Part shown: one piece after another, positions 16,758-25,349 of the stretch
How positions within the stretch are numbered: position 1 is the first letter of the stretch
How the letters are laid out: every line of letters starts with the position of its first letter
NCBI RefSeq assembly: GCF_001040945.1
Contig: NZ_CP011930.1
Location: 4,583,021 to 4,647,020, forward strand
Origin: Herbaspirillum seropedicae
Lineage (GTDB): Bacteria; Pseudomonadota; Gammaproteobacteria; Burkholderiales; Burkholderiaceae_D
Reading direction: 5' to 3'
DNA: 64,000 nt
Position numbers and translations under genes: made by a program
Notes under the pieces: model-generated
The model's database searches: none
What the model saw: only the letters and a program-made list of their open reading frames with translations
Told to the model about the DNA's origin: nothing

Positions 16758-17509
16758 GTGAACTGGTCCTCGACGTCGCGCAGCTGCGCGCAAGCTATGG
16801 CAAGGTGCAGGCGCTGCACGACATCCATCTCAAGCTGGAACGCGGCAGCATCGCCACCGTCATCGGCCCCAATGGCGCGGGCAAGTCCACGCTGCTCAAC
16901 GCCATCATGGGCGTGCTGCCGGCGCAGGGAACGGTGCGCTACCAGGGCCGCTCGGTGGAACGCTGGAGCCTGGAACAGCGCGTGATGGCTGGCATCGCCC
17001 TGGTGCCGGAGCGGCGCGAACTGTTCTCTACCATGAGCGTGGAAGACAACCTGCTGCTGGGCGGCTTTCGCCGGCTGCGCTTGCGGCAGGCGCAACCGCT
17101 GGACCAGCTGGCCACCGTCTTCGACCTGTTCCCGCGCCTGAAGGAGCGGCGCAGCCAGCAGGCCGGCACGCTCTCGGGCGGCGAGCGCCAGATGCTGGCC
17201 ATCGGCCGCGCCATGATGGCCAAGCCGCAACTGCTGATGCTGGATGAACCCAGCCTGGGACTGGCGCCGCGCATCGTCAAGGAAATCCTGCATATCGTTT
17301 CCGAATTGCGCACGGCGGGGATCTCGGTGCTGCTGGTGGAACAGAATGCGCGCGCGGCCTTGCAGACCGCCGACTACGGCTATGTGCTGGAACTGGGCAA
17401 GGTCACCCTGCAAGGGGAGTCTGCGCAGCTGGCGGGCGATCCGCAGGTGATCCAGGCCTACCTGGGATTTGGCAAGAAGGCGCAGGCCGAGGTGGTGGCG
17501 GCTTCCTGA
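16754..17509 (+). CDS. branched-chain-type ABC ATPase (LivF)
   Basis: ATPase of 251 residues with Walker [11 protein letters not shown]-loop PERRELFSTMSVEDNL, signature LSGGERQMLAIGRAMM, Walker B LLMLDEPSLGLAP and the terminal QAYLG element of LivF proteins. It overlaps the LivM-LivG stop by ATGA, so permease and ATPase genes are translationally coupled. It completes the importer, pairing with the LivG half of the fusion. Confidence 0.92.
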   Translation: MSELVLDVAQLRASYGKVQALHDIHLKLERGSIATVIGPNGAGKSTLLNAIMGVLPAQGTVRYQGRSVERWSLEQRVMAGIALVPERRELFSTMSVEDNLLLGGFRRLRLRQAQPLDQLATVFDLFPRLKERRSQQAGTLSGGERQMLAIGRAMMAKPQLLMLDEPSLGLAPRIVKEILHIVSELRTAGISVLLVEQNARAALQTADYGYVLELGKVTLQGESAQLAGDPQVIQAYLGFGKKAQAEVVAAS

Positions 17510-17567
17510 GCCCTTGGCGTTTTCTGCACCATGGCATGACAAAAACACATCACACGAGGAGACCAAG

Positions 17568-18119
17568 ATGAAGAAGCTTTTCCTGCTGCTGGCCGCACTG
17601 ATCCTGAGCCTGCAGGCGCATGCAGCCAGTGACGCCGACAATACCACGCTGACGCCGCCGCAACCCAAGCTGGCCTTCCTGGCGCGCTTCTCGGTGGACC
17701 TGGTGGCGCCGATATGGGAACTGGGGAAGACTTCCGACCTGGGCCGCCGCCGCATCATCCCGATCACCGGCGGCAGCTTCAAGGGCCCGCTGATCAATGG
17801 CGAGATCCTCAACAACGGTGCTGACTGGCAGACCGTGACCGCCGACGGCCTGGCCCTCATCGATACGCGCTACCTGCTCAAGCTGGACGACGGCGAGCTG
17901 GTCTACCTGCAAACCCGTGGCGTGCGCTACGGTCCGCCGGAGGTGATGGCCGAGGTGGCCAAGGGCAAGCCGGTCGATCCTTCGCGCTATACCTTCCGCC
18001 TGTTCATGAACTTCGAGACTGCATCCAAGAAATATGACTGGCTCAACCGCGCCATGGGCGTGGGCTATGCGATGCGCCTGGGCAATGCGGTCGTGTACGA
18101 CGCCTACCTGTTGAACTGA
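17568..18119 (+). CDS. secreted DUF3237 (UPF0311) family protein
   Basis: Protein of 183 residues with a clear signal peptide (MKKLFLLLAALILSLQAHA). The mature part shows the DUF3237 pattern: GRRRIIPITGGSFKGP, NNGADWQTVTADGLALIDTRYLLKLDDGELVYL, SRYTFRLFMNFETASKKYDWLN and a C-terminal VGYAMRLGNAVVYDAYLL. Biochemical function is not established for the family. It lies in the aromatic catabolic cluster, 58 bp after livF, suggesting a periplasmic accessory role. The start at 17568 follows GAGGAGACCAAG; a longer reading begins within livF and is rejected. Confidence 0.82.
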   Translation: MKKLFLLLAALILSLQAHAASDADNTTLTPPQPKLAFLARFSVDLVAPIWELGKTSDLGRRRIIPITGGSFKGPLINGEILNNGADWQTVTADGLALIDTRYLLKLDDGELVYLQTRGVRYGPPEVMAEVAKGKPVDPSRYTFRLFMNFETASKKYDWLNRAMGVGYAMRLGNAVVYDAYLLN

Positions 18120-18132
18120 GGCAGCGCGGGTG

Positions 18133-19908
18133 ATGACCATGCATTATGCCCCTCCCCTGCGCGACTTCGCCTTCGTGCTCGACGAAGTGCTGCAAGCGCC
18201 ACAGGTCCTGCGCGCCCTGCCGGCGCACGCCGAGATCGATGGCGATCTGATGATGCAGGTGCTGGAAGAAGCTGGACGCTTCGCCGCCGATGTGGTGGCG
18301 CCATTGAACGGTATTGGCGATCGCGAGGGTTGCCGTTTCAAAAATGGAACGGTCACGACGCCGCCCGGATTTGAGCGCGCCTACGCGCAATTCTGCGCCG
18401 GCGGCTGGCCGGCCCTGGCCTGTGCGCCCGAGCATGGTGGCCAAGGCTTGCCGCATGTGCTCGACTGCGCGCTCTATGAAATGCTCAGTGCTGCCAATCA
18501 CGGCTGGACCATGTATCCCGGCTTGCTGCACGGCGCCTATGCCTGCCTGGCCGCACACGGTTCAGCGGCCTTGCAGGCGCGCTACCTGGACAAGATCGCC
18601 AGCGGTGAATGGCTGGCCACCATGTGCCTGACCGAGGCCCAGGCCGGCAGCGACCTGGGCCAGTTGCGCACGCGCGCCGTGCCACAGGACGATGGCAGCT
18701 ATCGCCTTAGCGGCGACAAGATCTTCATCTCCGGCGGTGAGCATGACCTGACGCCGAACATCGTCCACCTGGTGCTGGCCCGCCTGCCCGATGCGCCTGC
18801 TGGCAGCAAGGGACTGTCGCTGTTCCTGGCGCCGCGTGTGCTGGACGATGGCAGCCGCAACGGCGTGCATTGCACGGGCATCGAACACAAGATGGGCATC
18901 CATGGCAGCGCCACCTGCAGCCTGCATTTCGAGCAGGCGCAGGCCTGGCTGGTCGGCGAGGCCGGACGGGGTCTGGCCGCCATGTTCGTGATGATGAATG
19001 CGGCGCGCCTGCATGTGGGTGCGCAGGGGCTGGGACTGGCGGAGGCTGCCTACCAGCGCGCCAGCGCCTATGCGCGCGAGCGCCGCCAGTCGCGCGCGCC
19101 GGGCAGTTCCGGCAACGACCTCATCGTGCATCACCCGGCGGTGCAGAAGCTGTTGATGGAACAACGTTGTCGCATCGAGGGCGCGCGCTTGCTGACCTGC
19201 TGGGCGGGACTTCTGCTGGATCTGGCCGAGCATGATCCCGAGGCGGCGCTGCGCAGCCGACACCACGAGCGTCTGGAATTCATCACGCCGGTGATCAAGG
19301 CCTTCCTCACCGATCAGGGATTCCAGTGCGCCAGCCGCGCCCTGCAGGTCTTCGGAGGCCATGGCTATGTGGTCGAGACCGGCATCGAGCAGTTCATGCG
19401 CGATGCGCGCATCACCATGATCTATGAGGGGACCAACGAGATCCAGGCCATCGACTTCCTGATGCGCAAGGTGCTGGGCGACGAAGGCCGGAGACTGGAC
19501 GATTTCCTCGGGCTTGTGCGCGCTGACATTGCAGAGGCGTCAGGGCTTGGAGAACAAGCGCGCTTGCTGGGCGAGGCTGTGGATAAATTAAGGATCTTTG
19601 CCTCGCGCATTGCTGCCGCCGCGGCGCAGGCGCCCGCGCTGCCCTATTATGTGGCCGACGAGATGCTGCGCCTGTGCGGCCATGTCGCGCTGGGCTGGAT
19701 GTGGCTGCGGGCGGGGCGGCGCGCGCTCTCGGCGATGGCGCAGGACCCGCTCTGGTACGGCGGCAAGCGGGATGCCGCGTGCTATCATTTCGCCTTTGTG
19801 TTTGCGGAAGTCCAGCAGTTGAGCAGCGTCATCGAAGCTTGCCTGGCCACCGGGCTGCCGCCTCTTCCCACCGACCTGGATCACCATGCTGCCCAAGAAG
19901 CCAGCTGA
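18133..19908 (+). CDS. acyl-CoA dehydrogenase (large DmdC-like subgroup)
   Basis: FAD-dependent acyl-CoA dehydrogenase of about 591 residues, longer than the 380-residue canonical type because of a C-terminal extension. MCLTEAQAGSDLGQLRTRA is the flavin/substrate motif, GIHGSATCSLHFE follows, and the YEGTNEIQAIDFLMRK segment carries the usual catalytic-glutamate region of this subgroup. In this operon it could desaturate dihydrocinnamoyl-CoA thioesters such as phloretyl-CoA to feed the same beta-oxidation. Start is uncertain among GTG 18130, ATG 18133 and ATG 18139; homologues of this type begin near MxYxAPLRD, favouring the last two. It overlaps the MarR gene by 23 bp. Confidence 0.87.
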   Translation: MTMHYAPPLRDFAFVLDEVLQAPQVLRALPAHAEIDGDLMMQVLEEAGRFAADVVAPLNGIGDREGCRFKNGTVTTPPGFERAYAQFCAGGWPALACAPEHGGQGLPHVLDCALYEMLSAANHGWTMYPGLLHGAYACLAAHGSAALQARYLDKIASGEWLATMCLTEAQAGSDLGQLRTRAVPQDDGSYRLSGDKIFISGGEHDLTPNIVHLVLARLPDAPAGSKGLSLFLAPRVLDDGSRNGVHCTGIEHKMGIHGSATCSLHFEQAQAWLVGEAGRGLAAMFVMMNAARLHVGAQGLGLAEAAYQRASAYARERRQSRAPGSSGNDLIVHHPAVQKLLMEQRCRIEGARLLTCWAGLLLDLAEHDPEAALRSRHHERLEFITPVIKAFLTDQGFQCASRALQVFGGHGYVVETGIEQFMRDARITMIYEGTNEIQAIDFLMRKVLGDEGRRLDDFLGLVRADIAEASGLGEQARLLGEAVDKLRIFASRIAAAAAQAPALPYYVADEMLRLCGHVALGWMWLRAGRRALSAMAQDPLWYGGKRDAACYHFAFVFAEVQQLSSVIEACLATGLPPLPTDLDHHAAQEAS

Positions 19909-20371
19909 TTTCGACTCCGACGACGATGCGGCGTCCAGCGCGCCGCTGGACCAGCAGCTGCTATTGAGCCTGGTCGGCTACAACTGCCGCCGCGCCTATA
20001 TCACCATCATGCCGCTGTTTGAAAAGCGCATGGCCAAGTTCGAATTGCGGCCGGTGGATTTCACGGTGCTGAGCCTGCTAAAGGCCAATCCCGACATCAA
20101 CCAGAAACGCCTGTCCAAGGCGATCAACGTTTCCCCGCCCAACCTGGCAACGCTGCTGGACCGCCTGGAGCAGCGCGGCCTGGTGCTGCGCCAGCGCAAT
20201 CCGCAAGACCGGCGCTCGCAGGTGCTGGCCTTGACCACAGCGGGCCTGCGCATGTGCACCAAGGCCGAACAGACGGCCATCGAGCTGGAGCTCAAGGCCA
20301 CCGAGATGCTCTCGGACGCGGAACGCGCCCAGCTGATCGGGCTGCTGCAGAAGATGTTCCTGCCGCAATAG
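19886..20371 (+). CDS. MarR-family transcriptional regulator
   Basis: Winged-helix regulator of 161 residues. The DNA-binding region is FTVLSLLKANPDINQKRLSKAINVSPPNLATLLDRLEQRGLVLRQ, with the wing NPQDRRSQVLALTTAG. It overlaps the acyl-CoA dehydrogenase gene, so it is co-transcribed with the catabolic cluster. MarR proteins in hydroxycinnamate clusters (CouR, FerR/FerC type) sense the CoA thioester; a similar role here is an inference. Its operator was not identified. Confidence 0.88.
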   Translation: MLPKKPADFDSDDDAASSAPLDQQLLLSLVGYNCRRAYITIMPLFEKRMAKFELRPVDFTVLSLLKANPDINQKRLSKAINVSPPNLATLLDRLEQRGLVLRQRNPQDRRSQVLALTTAGLRMCTKAEQTAIELELKATEMLSDAERAQLIGLLQKMFLPQ

Positions 20372-20412
20372 GTCCCTGCACTGTCCCTGCACTGTCCCTG
20401 CACTGTCCCTGC
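20372..20412. repeat. 11-bp tandem repeat, about 3.7 copies
   Basis: The unit GTCCCTGCACT is repeated perfectly at 20372, 20383 and 20394, with a partial copy from 20405. It starts right after the MarR stop codon, between convergent genes. It is a simple repeat and probably variable in copy number. Confidence 0.85.
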
Positions 20413-20423
20413 GCGCTCCTGCC

Positions 20424-20654
20424 TCAGCGCAGGAAGACCAGCTCGGCGTAGCTGGGATTGGCGTGTTCGCGCTGGTAACGCTTCAGATCTTCCAGTACCT
20501 GGGCACGGGTGAGACCGCCCTGATGGGCGCTGGCCGTCGCTGTCTGGGTGGTGGCCGGCTCAGTCTTCGCCTGCACCTGCTCGCCCGCGTGGGCGCTGAA
20601 GACGGCCACGGAAAGGGCGGCGGCCAGGCCGAGTTTTTTCATGCTGCTCTTCAT
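20424..20654 (-). CDS. small secreted DUF4148-family protein
   Basis: A 76-residue protein with signal peptide MKSSMKKLGLAAALSVAVFSAHA and a short mature part ending GGLTRAQVLEDLKRYQREHANPSYAELVFLR. The LTRAQVxxDLxxY...NPSYxE pattern is that of DUF4148, small periplasmic proteins common in Burkholderiales with unknown function. The ATG at 20654 has GGAG six bases upstream; an adjacent ATG at 20657 is too close to that site, and a longer in-frame reading lacks a ribosome-binding site. Confidence 0.8.
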   Translation of the reverse strand: MKSSMKKLGLAAALSVAVFSAHAGEQVQAKTEPATTQTATASAHQGGLTRAQVLEDLKRYQREHANPSYAELVFLR

Positions 20655-20916
20655 CATCTGCTCCTGGAATGCCAGCGGACATGCGTTCATGCATATCGCT
20701 TATCAATGCTTCATTCCCATGCAGCAATGTTATCGCCCTCCTCTTTCCGGAAAAACCGTCGTGGCCGCAATGCTGTATTGCAACAATCGTAAGAATCGGT
20801 CCCGAAAGCCCGATCTGGACGGCTTTTGGCGGTCTCTACGGGGTTTTGTCTGCATGAGGATCAGTCAGAATCACTACTGCAAAAAAATCTTATAAATAAT
20901 TTACAGGGAGCAGGAA

Positions 20917-22440
20917 ATGAAAATCGGCACCAGGCTGGGCGGTTCCTTCATGCTGGTCACGCTGCTGACATGCGCGCTGATCGTGGCATCCACACTCACC
21001 CTGACCCAGATCGGACGGCACTGGAACGATTTTTCAGGCACCGTGCTCGGCAAGCAGGACTACGCCACCCAGGGCTACATCAAGCTGGGCGACGGCGTGC
21101 AGAACTTCAAGAACTACGTGGTGCGTGGCAAAGACTACGACCGCCACTTCCTGGCTGACATGGACGCCATCGTCCGGCTCATGGAGCAGTATCGCAAGCT
21201 GGGCGTGGACAATCCCAAGGAAGAGGCGCTGCTGGAGAAGATCAGCAACGGCGAGCGTCGCTATCGCGAGGCGCTGGCCAAGGCCCAGGCCATGAAGGCG
21301 GCGGGCGCCAGCCCCAGCGAGGTCGATGCGGCCATCAGCGGCGCGGACAAGGTGCTGGGCGCGGGCTTCTCGGGCTTGCTGGCCATTGCGCGCGAGAATG
21401 CCGGCAGCACCGGCGAACAGATTTCCTCGGCCATCGGCGCCGGCAAGTCCCTGAGCCTGGCGGTGGGTGCGCTGGTGGTGATCCTGGCGCTGGTGCTGGC
21501 GGTGCTGGCCACACGCTCCATCACCCAGCCCATGCGCGAGGCGGTGCGCATCGCCAAGACCGTCGCGGCGGGGGATCTGGGCAGCCGCATCGTGGTCACG
21601 CGCAAGGATGAGACTGGCGAACTGCTGCAAGCCTTGAAGGAGATGAATGCCAGCCTGCAAAAGGTGGTCGGCGGCGTGCGCGAAGGCAGCGATACCATCG
21701 TGACCGCCTCCACCCAGATCGCTGGCGGCAACCTGGATCTGTCGGCCCGCACCGAGGAACAGGCCAGTTCGCTGGAACAGACCGCGGCGGCCATGGAGGA
21801 GATCACCTCCACCGTGCGGCGCAATGCCGATCATGCGCGCCAGGCCAATGCGATGGCCGGCTCGGTTTCGGAAGTGGCCTCGCGCAGCGGCCTGGTGGTC
21901 TCGGACGTGGTGGGCACCATGGATGAAATCCAGGCCTCGGCGCGGGAGATCGAGGAGATCATTTCGGTCATCGACGGGATTGCCTTCCAGACCAATATCC
22001 TGGCGCTGAACGCGGCCGTGGAAGCAGCCCGCGCCGGCGAACAGGGACGCGGCTTCGCCGTGGTAGCTGCGGAGGTGCGCTCGCTGGCCCAGCGCTCGGC
22101 CACGGCGGCCAAGGAAATCAAGGACCTCATCGGCAATTCGGTGGAAAAGATCGCCGCCGGCAGCAAGCTGGTGCAGGCCGCCGGGGCCACCATCGAGGAA
22201 CTGGTGCGCAGCGTACGCGACGTCACCCAGATCATGAGCGAGATCAGCGCCGCCAGCGGCGAGCAGGAATCGGGCATCGAGCAGGTCAACCAGGCCATCG
22301 CCCAGATGGATACGGTCACCCAGCAGAACGCCGCCCTGGTGGAAGAAGCCGCCGCCGCCACGGAAGCGCTCAAGGCGCAGGCGCGCCGGCTGGCCGAATC
22401 GGTGAGCGTGTTCCGGTTGGGCGGCGGGCAGATGGCCTGA
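20917..22440 (+). CDS. methyl-accepting chemotaxis protein
   Basis: Chemoreceptor of 507 residues. An N-terminal membrane helix (about 10-32), a periplasmic four-helix-bundle-like sensor, and a second membrane helix (SLAVGALVVILALVLAVLA) lead to a HAMP domain. The signalling domain has the highly conserved hairpin tip [43 protein letters not shown]. It lies next to the aromatic catabolic cluster but has its own leader region, so a role in chemotaxis toward aromatic acids is possible but unproven. No C-terminal CheR-tethering pentapeptide is visible. Confidence 0.93.
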   Translation: MKIGTRLGGSFMLVTLLTCALIVASTLTLTQIGRHWNDFSGTVLGKQDYATQGYIKLGDGVQNFKNYVVRGKDYDRHFLADMDAIVRLMEQYRKLGVDNPKEEALLEKISNGERRYREALAKAQAMKAAGASPSEVDAAISGADKVLGAGFSGLLAIARENAGSTGEQISSAIGAGKSLSLAVGALVVILALVLAVLATRSITQPMREAVRIAKTVAAGDLGSRIVVTRKDETGELLQALKEMNASLQKVVGGVREGSDTIVTASTQIAGGNLDLSARTEEQASSLEQTAAAMEEITSTVRRNADHARQANAMAGSVSEVASRSGLVVSDVVGTMDEIQASAREIEEIISVIDGIAFQTNILALNAAVEAARAGEQGRGFAVVAAEVRSLAQRSATAAKEIKDLIGNSVEKIAAGSKLVQAAGATIEELVRSVRDVTQIMSEISAASGEQESGIEQVNQAIAQMDTVTQQNAALVEEAAAATEALKAQARRLAESVSVFRLGGGQMA

Positions 22441-22473
22441 CAACGCCGCTACGAGCGCGCCCGGCCCTCCTGC

Positions 22474-23391
22474 TCAGGGGCGCTGGGCGCCATTGACGGC
22501 CAGGTACACCGCATACAGCGAGGTCGTGGCCGTGATGAAGAGACGGTTTCCACGCGGTCCGCCAAAGACCACGTTGGAGACCACCTCGGGGATGAGGATC
22601 TTGCCCAGGAGCGTGCCGTCGGGCGCGTAGCAATGCACACCGTCGCCGGCCGAGGTCCAGACATTGCCCTGGGCGTCGAGGCGGAATCCATCTGCCAGGC
22701 CAGGATCGATGGTGGCAAACACTTCCCCGACCTTCAGGCTGATGCCATCGACCACGTCGAAGACGCGGATGTGATGCGGTCCACCGGCACGGTGGGTCAA
22801 TCCGGTATCGGCGATGTAGAGACGACGCTCGTCAGTGGAAAACGCCAGTCCGTTGGGCCGCTCCAGGTCGCTGGCGACGATGCTGATCTCGCCGCTGTCG
22901 CCATCGATGCGATAGACATTGCAGGCGCCGATCTCGCTCTGCGCCTGGTAGCCTTCGTAGTCACTGTTGATCCCGTAGTCGGGATCGGTGAACCAGATCG
23001 AACCATCCGATTTCACCACCACATCATTGGGGGAATTGAGCCGCTTGCCCTGCCAGTGCGAGGCCAGCGTGGTGATGCTGCCGTCGTGCTCGGTACGCAC
23101 CACGGCGCGCCCGCCATGCAGGCAACCGACGATGCGTCCTTCACGGTCCAGCGTATTGCCATTGTTGAAGTTGGAAGGCTGGCGGAACACGCCCGCACCC
23201 GCGCCCTCGGACCAGCGCATCAGGCGGTTGTTGGGGATATCGCTCCAGATCAGCTCCTGGGTGGCAGGCAGCCACACCGGGCCCTCGGCCCAGCGGCAGC
23301 CGGTGTAGAGGCAATCGACCTGGGCGGTGTCGATGACCATGCGGCGAAAGCGCGCATCGAAGTGCTGGAAGGGAGTCTCAGGCAGGGACAT
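22474..23391 (-). CDS. SMP-30/gluconolactonase family sugar lactonase
   Basis: Six-bladed beta-propeller lactonase of 305 residues. Metal-binding elements can be seen: the glutamate of CRWAEGPVWLP, the asparagine region SPNDVVVKSDGSIWFTDPDYG, the asparagine of RPNGLAFSTDERRLYIADT and the aspartate of GLADGFRLDAQGNVW. The family hydrolyses sugar-acid lactones using a divalent cation. It is the last gene of a sugar ABC transporter operon, 30 bp after a permease, so it likely acts on the oxidised form of the transported sugar. Confidence 0.9.
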   Translation of the reverse strand: MSLPETPFQHFDARFRRMVIDTAQVDCLYTGCRWAEGPVWLPATQELIWSDIPNNRLMRWSEGAGAGVFRQPSNFNNGNTLDREGRIVGCLHGGRAVVRTEHDGSITTLASHWQGKRLNSPNDVVVKSDGSIWFTDPDYGINSDYEGYQAQSEIGACNVYRIDGDSGEISIVASDLERPNGLAFSTDERRLYIADTGLTHRAGGPHHIRVFDVVDGISLKVGEVFATIDPGLADGFRLDAQGNVWTSAGDGVHCYAPDGTLLGKILIPEVVSNVVFGGPRGNRLFITATTSLYAVYLAVNGAQRP

Positions 23392-23421
23392 TGGATTTCC
23401 TCATCATCAGGTTGGATCGCC

Positions 23422-24372
23422 TCAACGATACTGGCGACGGCGGCCGGAGCACACGATCACCGCGATGATGATCAGCCCCGAAAGCACCGAACGCTCGCCA
23501 GCCGACAGGCCGACCACGTTCAACAGCGTATTGGTGAAATACAGGAACAGCGCCGCGCCCCAGATGCCCGCCACACTGGGCCGGCCACCGGTGACGCTGG
23601 TGCCGCCGATGACCACCACGGCCACCGACATCAACAGATATTCATTGCCCATGTCCAGGGATGCGCCACCGGAAAAGCCGGCGATCAGCAAGGCGCACAA
23701 CGCGGCAAACACCGCGCACAGCACATAGCAGAGGCAACGGATGCGCTCCACCCCGATGCCGGCCAGCCAGGCGGCGCGGGCGTTCTGCCCGACGGCCGAG
23801 AGGAAGCGCCCGAACAGGGTGCGCCCCAGGATCCAGGCCAGGCCCAGCGCCACGGCCAGCACCAGCCAGGCCAGCTGCGGCACATGCAGCAACCAGCCGG
23901 TGGCAAAGCTGGCCAGCAACTGCGGCGGCGTGATCTTCAAACCCTGGCCCACGTGGATGGCCAGCGATTGCAGGATGAAAGACGAAGACATCGTCGCGAT
24001 GATCGGTGGAATCTGCAACAGCCTGATCAACAGGTAATTGGCCAGGCCGATCCCGACACCCACGCCCAGCGTGACCACCAGGCCCAGCAGGATGCCGCCG
24101 TCCTCGCCACCCATGGTGCGCAAGCCCAGCGCCCCGGCCAGGGCGATGGTGGAGGGAATGGAAAGATCGATGTTGCCCGGGCCGGTGGTCACCACCAGCA
24201 TCTGGCCCAGGCCCACCAGCACCATCAGCGCGCCGAAGGAAAACGCCGACAGCCCGATGTTGACCGCCGCGTCCGGCCCCGCCACTGCCAGCGTGGCCAG
24301 CCACAGCAAGGCCGCGCCGAGGAAGGACCAGACCCAGGGACGCTGTTCCAGCGTGCTGCGCAGGCGGCTCAT
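23422..24372 (-). CDS. sugar ABC transporter permease (RbsC-like)
   Basis: Permease of 316 residues of the ribose/xylose transporter type with eight or more hydrophobic segments. GLGQMLVVTTGPGNIDLSIPS and the late GFSGGASLDMGNEYLLMSVAVVVIGGTSVTGGRPS motif mark the family (variants of GGIDLSVG and GGTSLxGG). The start MSRLRSTLEQRPW was chosen because its ATG overlaps the upstream permease stop (ATGA, 24369-24372); a longer in-frame reading is frame-shadow of that permease. Confidence 0.9.
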   Translation of the reverse strand: MSRLRSTLEQRPWVWSFLGAALLWLATLAVAGPDAAVNIGLSAFSFGALMVLVGLGQMLVVTTGPGNIDLSIPSTIALAGALGLRTMGGEDGGILLGLVVTLGVGVGIGLANYLLIRLLQIPPIIATMSSSFILQSLAIHVGQGLKITPPQLLASFATGWLLHVPQLAWLVLAVALGLAWILGRTLFGRFLSAVGQNARAAWLAGIGVERIRCLCYVLCAVFAALCALLIAGFSGGASLDMGNEYLLMSVAVVVIGGTSVTGGRPSVAGIWGAALFLYFTNTLLNVVGLSAGERSVLSGLIIIAVIVCSGRRRQYR

Positions 24373-25349
24373 TGACGTTCTCCCCGTGCCGACAGCAGGA
24401 TGCGCATGGACAGCACGATGATCAGGATCGCCCCCTGCAGGCCGATCTGCCACTTGGGCGCGATGTTGAGGAAGGACAGGAAGGACGCTGCGATACCGAG
24501 CGTGATCGCCCCCAGGGTGGCCCCGATGGGTGAGACCTTGCCGCCGATGAAGCTGCCGCCGCCGAGGATCACGGCGGCAATCGAGATGAGCGTATAGCGC
24601 TGGGCGATGTTGGCGTCCGCCGAGGTAGTGATGCCCACCAGGGTCAGCGCCGAGAGGATGCCCAGGACGCCGGCCAGGCCATACATCAAGGCCTTGGCGC
24701 GCACCACCGAGCCGCCGCTGCGCACGATGGCCTTGGGATTGCCTCCCGCTCCGCGCAGGCGTACGCCGGTGGAGGAGCGCATCAGGAACCAGTGCGCGCA
24801 CAGGGCAATGAGGACGGCGTAGACGATGGGCGTGGGGATGACGGGAATGGCCAGGTTCATCACATCCTGTATCCATTGCGGCGTGGCCCCGCCCGGCATG
24901 GGCAGCAGGATCAGCGCCCAGCCGCCCCAGACGAAGGACAGGCCCAGCGTCACCACGATGGAGGGCAGGTCAAACAATTCGACCAGCGCGCCGATGGCCG
25001 CATACAGCAGCACGCAGGCCACCAGTGCGGCCACGCCCAGCACGGGGCGCTCGGGCAGCCAGGTCACGGCGATGCAGGAGACCAGGCTGATGAAGGCGCC
25101 GATGGACAGATCCAGGTCATTGACAGCAATGATGCACAACTGCGCCATGCTGGCCAGGATCATCGGCACGGCCAGGTTCAGCAGCAGGCCCAGGCCGAAG
25201 TAGCTCATGGTGTTGGGGTTGATCCAGAAGATCGGCGCCAGCACCACGGCCAGGGTGGCCATGGGCAGCAGCAGGGTCTGGATCTCATGGCGGGACAGCA
25301 CGCCCATGCGCCGCTGCGCAGTGACGGTGGCGGCAGAGGTGGCGCTCAT
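24369..25349 (-). CDS. sugar ABC transporter permease (RbsC-like)
   Basis: Second permease of 326 residues. MAQLCIIAVNDLDLSIGAFISLVSC corresponds to the family's GGIDLSVG element, and TLISIAAVILGGGSFIGGKVSPIGA to the C-terminal GGTSLxGG element. Two different permeases imply a heterodimeric channel. The ATG overlaps the ATPase stop (25346-25349) and its own stop overlaps the next ATG, so three genes are coupled. Confidence 0.9.
   Translation of the reverse strand: MSATSAATVTAQRRMGVLSRHEIQTLLLPMATLAVVLAPIFWINPNTMSYFGLGLLLNLAVPMILASMAQLCIIAVNDLDLSIGAFISLVSCIAVTWLPERPVLGVAALVACVLLYAAIGALVELFDLPSIVVTLGLSFVWGGWALILLPMPGGATPQWIQDVMNLAIPVIPTPIVYAVLIALCAHWFLMRSSTGVRLRGAGGNPKAIVRSGGSVVRAKALMYGLAGVLGILSALTLVGITTSADANIAQRYTLISIAAVILGGGSFIGGKVSPIGATLGAITLGIAASFLSFLNIAPKWQIGLQGAILIIVLSMRILLSARGERQ

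Noticed and set aside
14739..16793. A 684-codon open frame on the minus strand opposite the LivM-LivG gene
   Set aside because: Composition is rich in His, Arg, Gln and Ala with no family motif, typical of the antisense of GC-rich coding DNA. The plus-strand gene has all ABC motifs.
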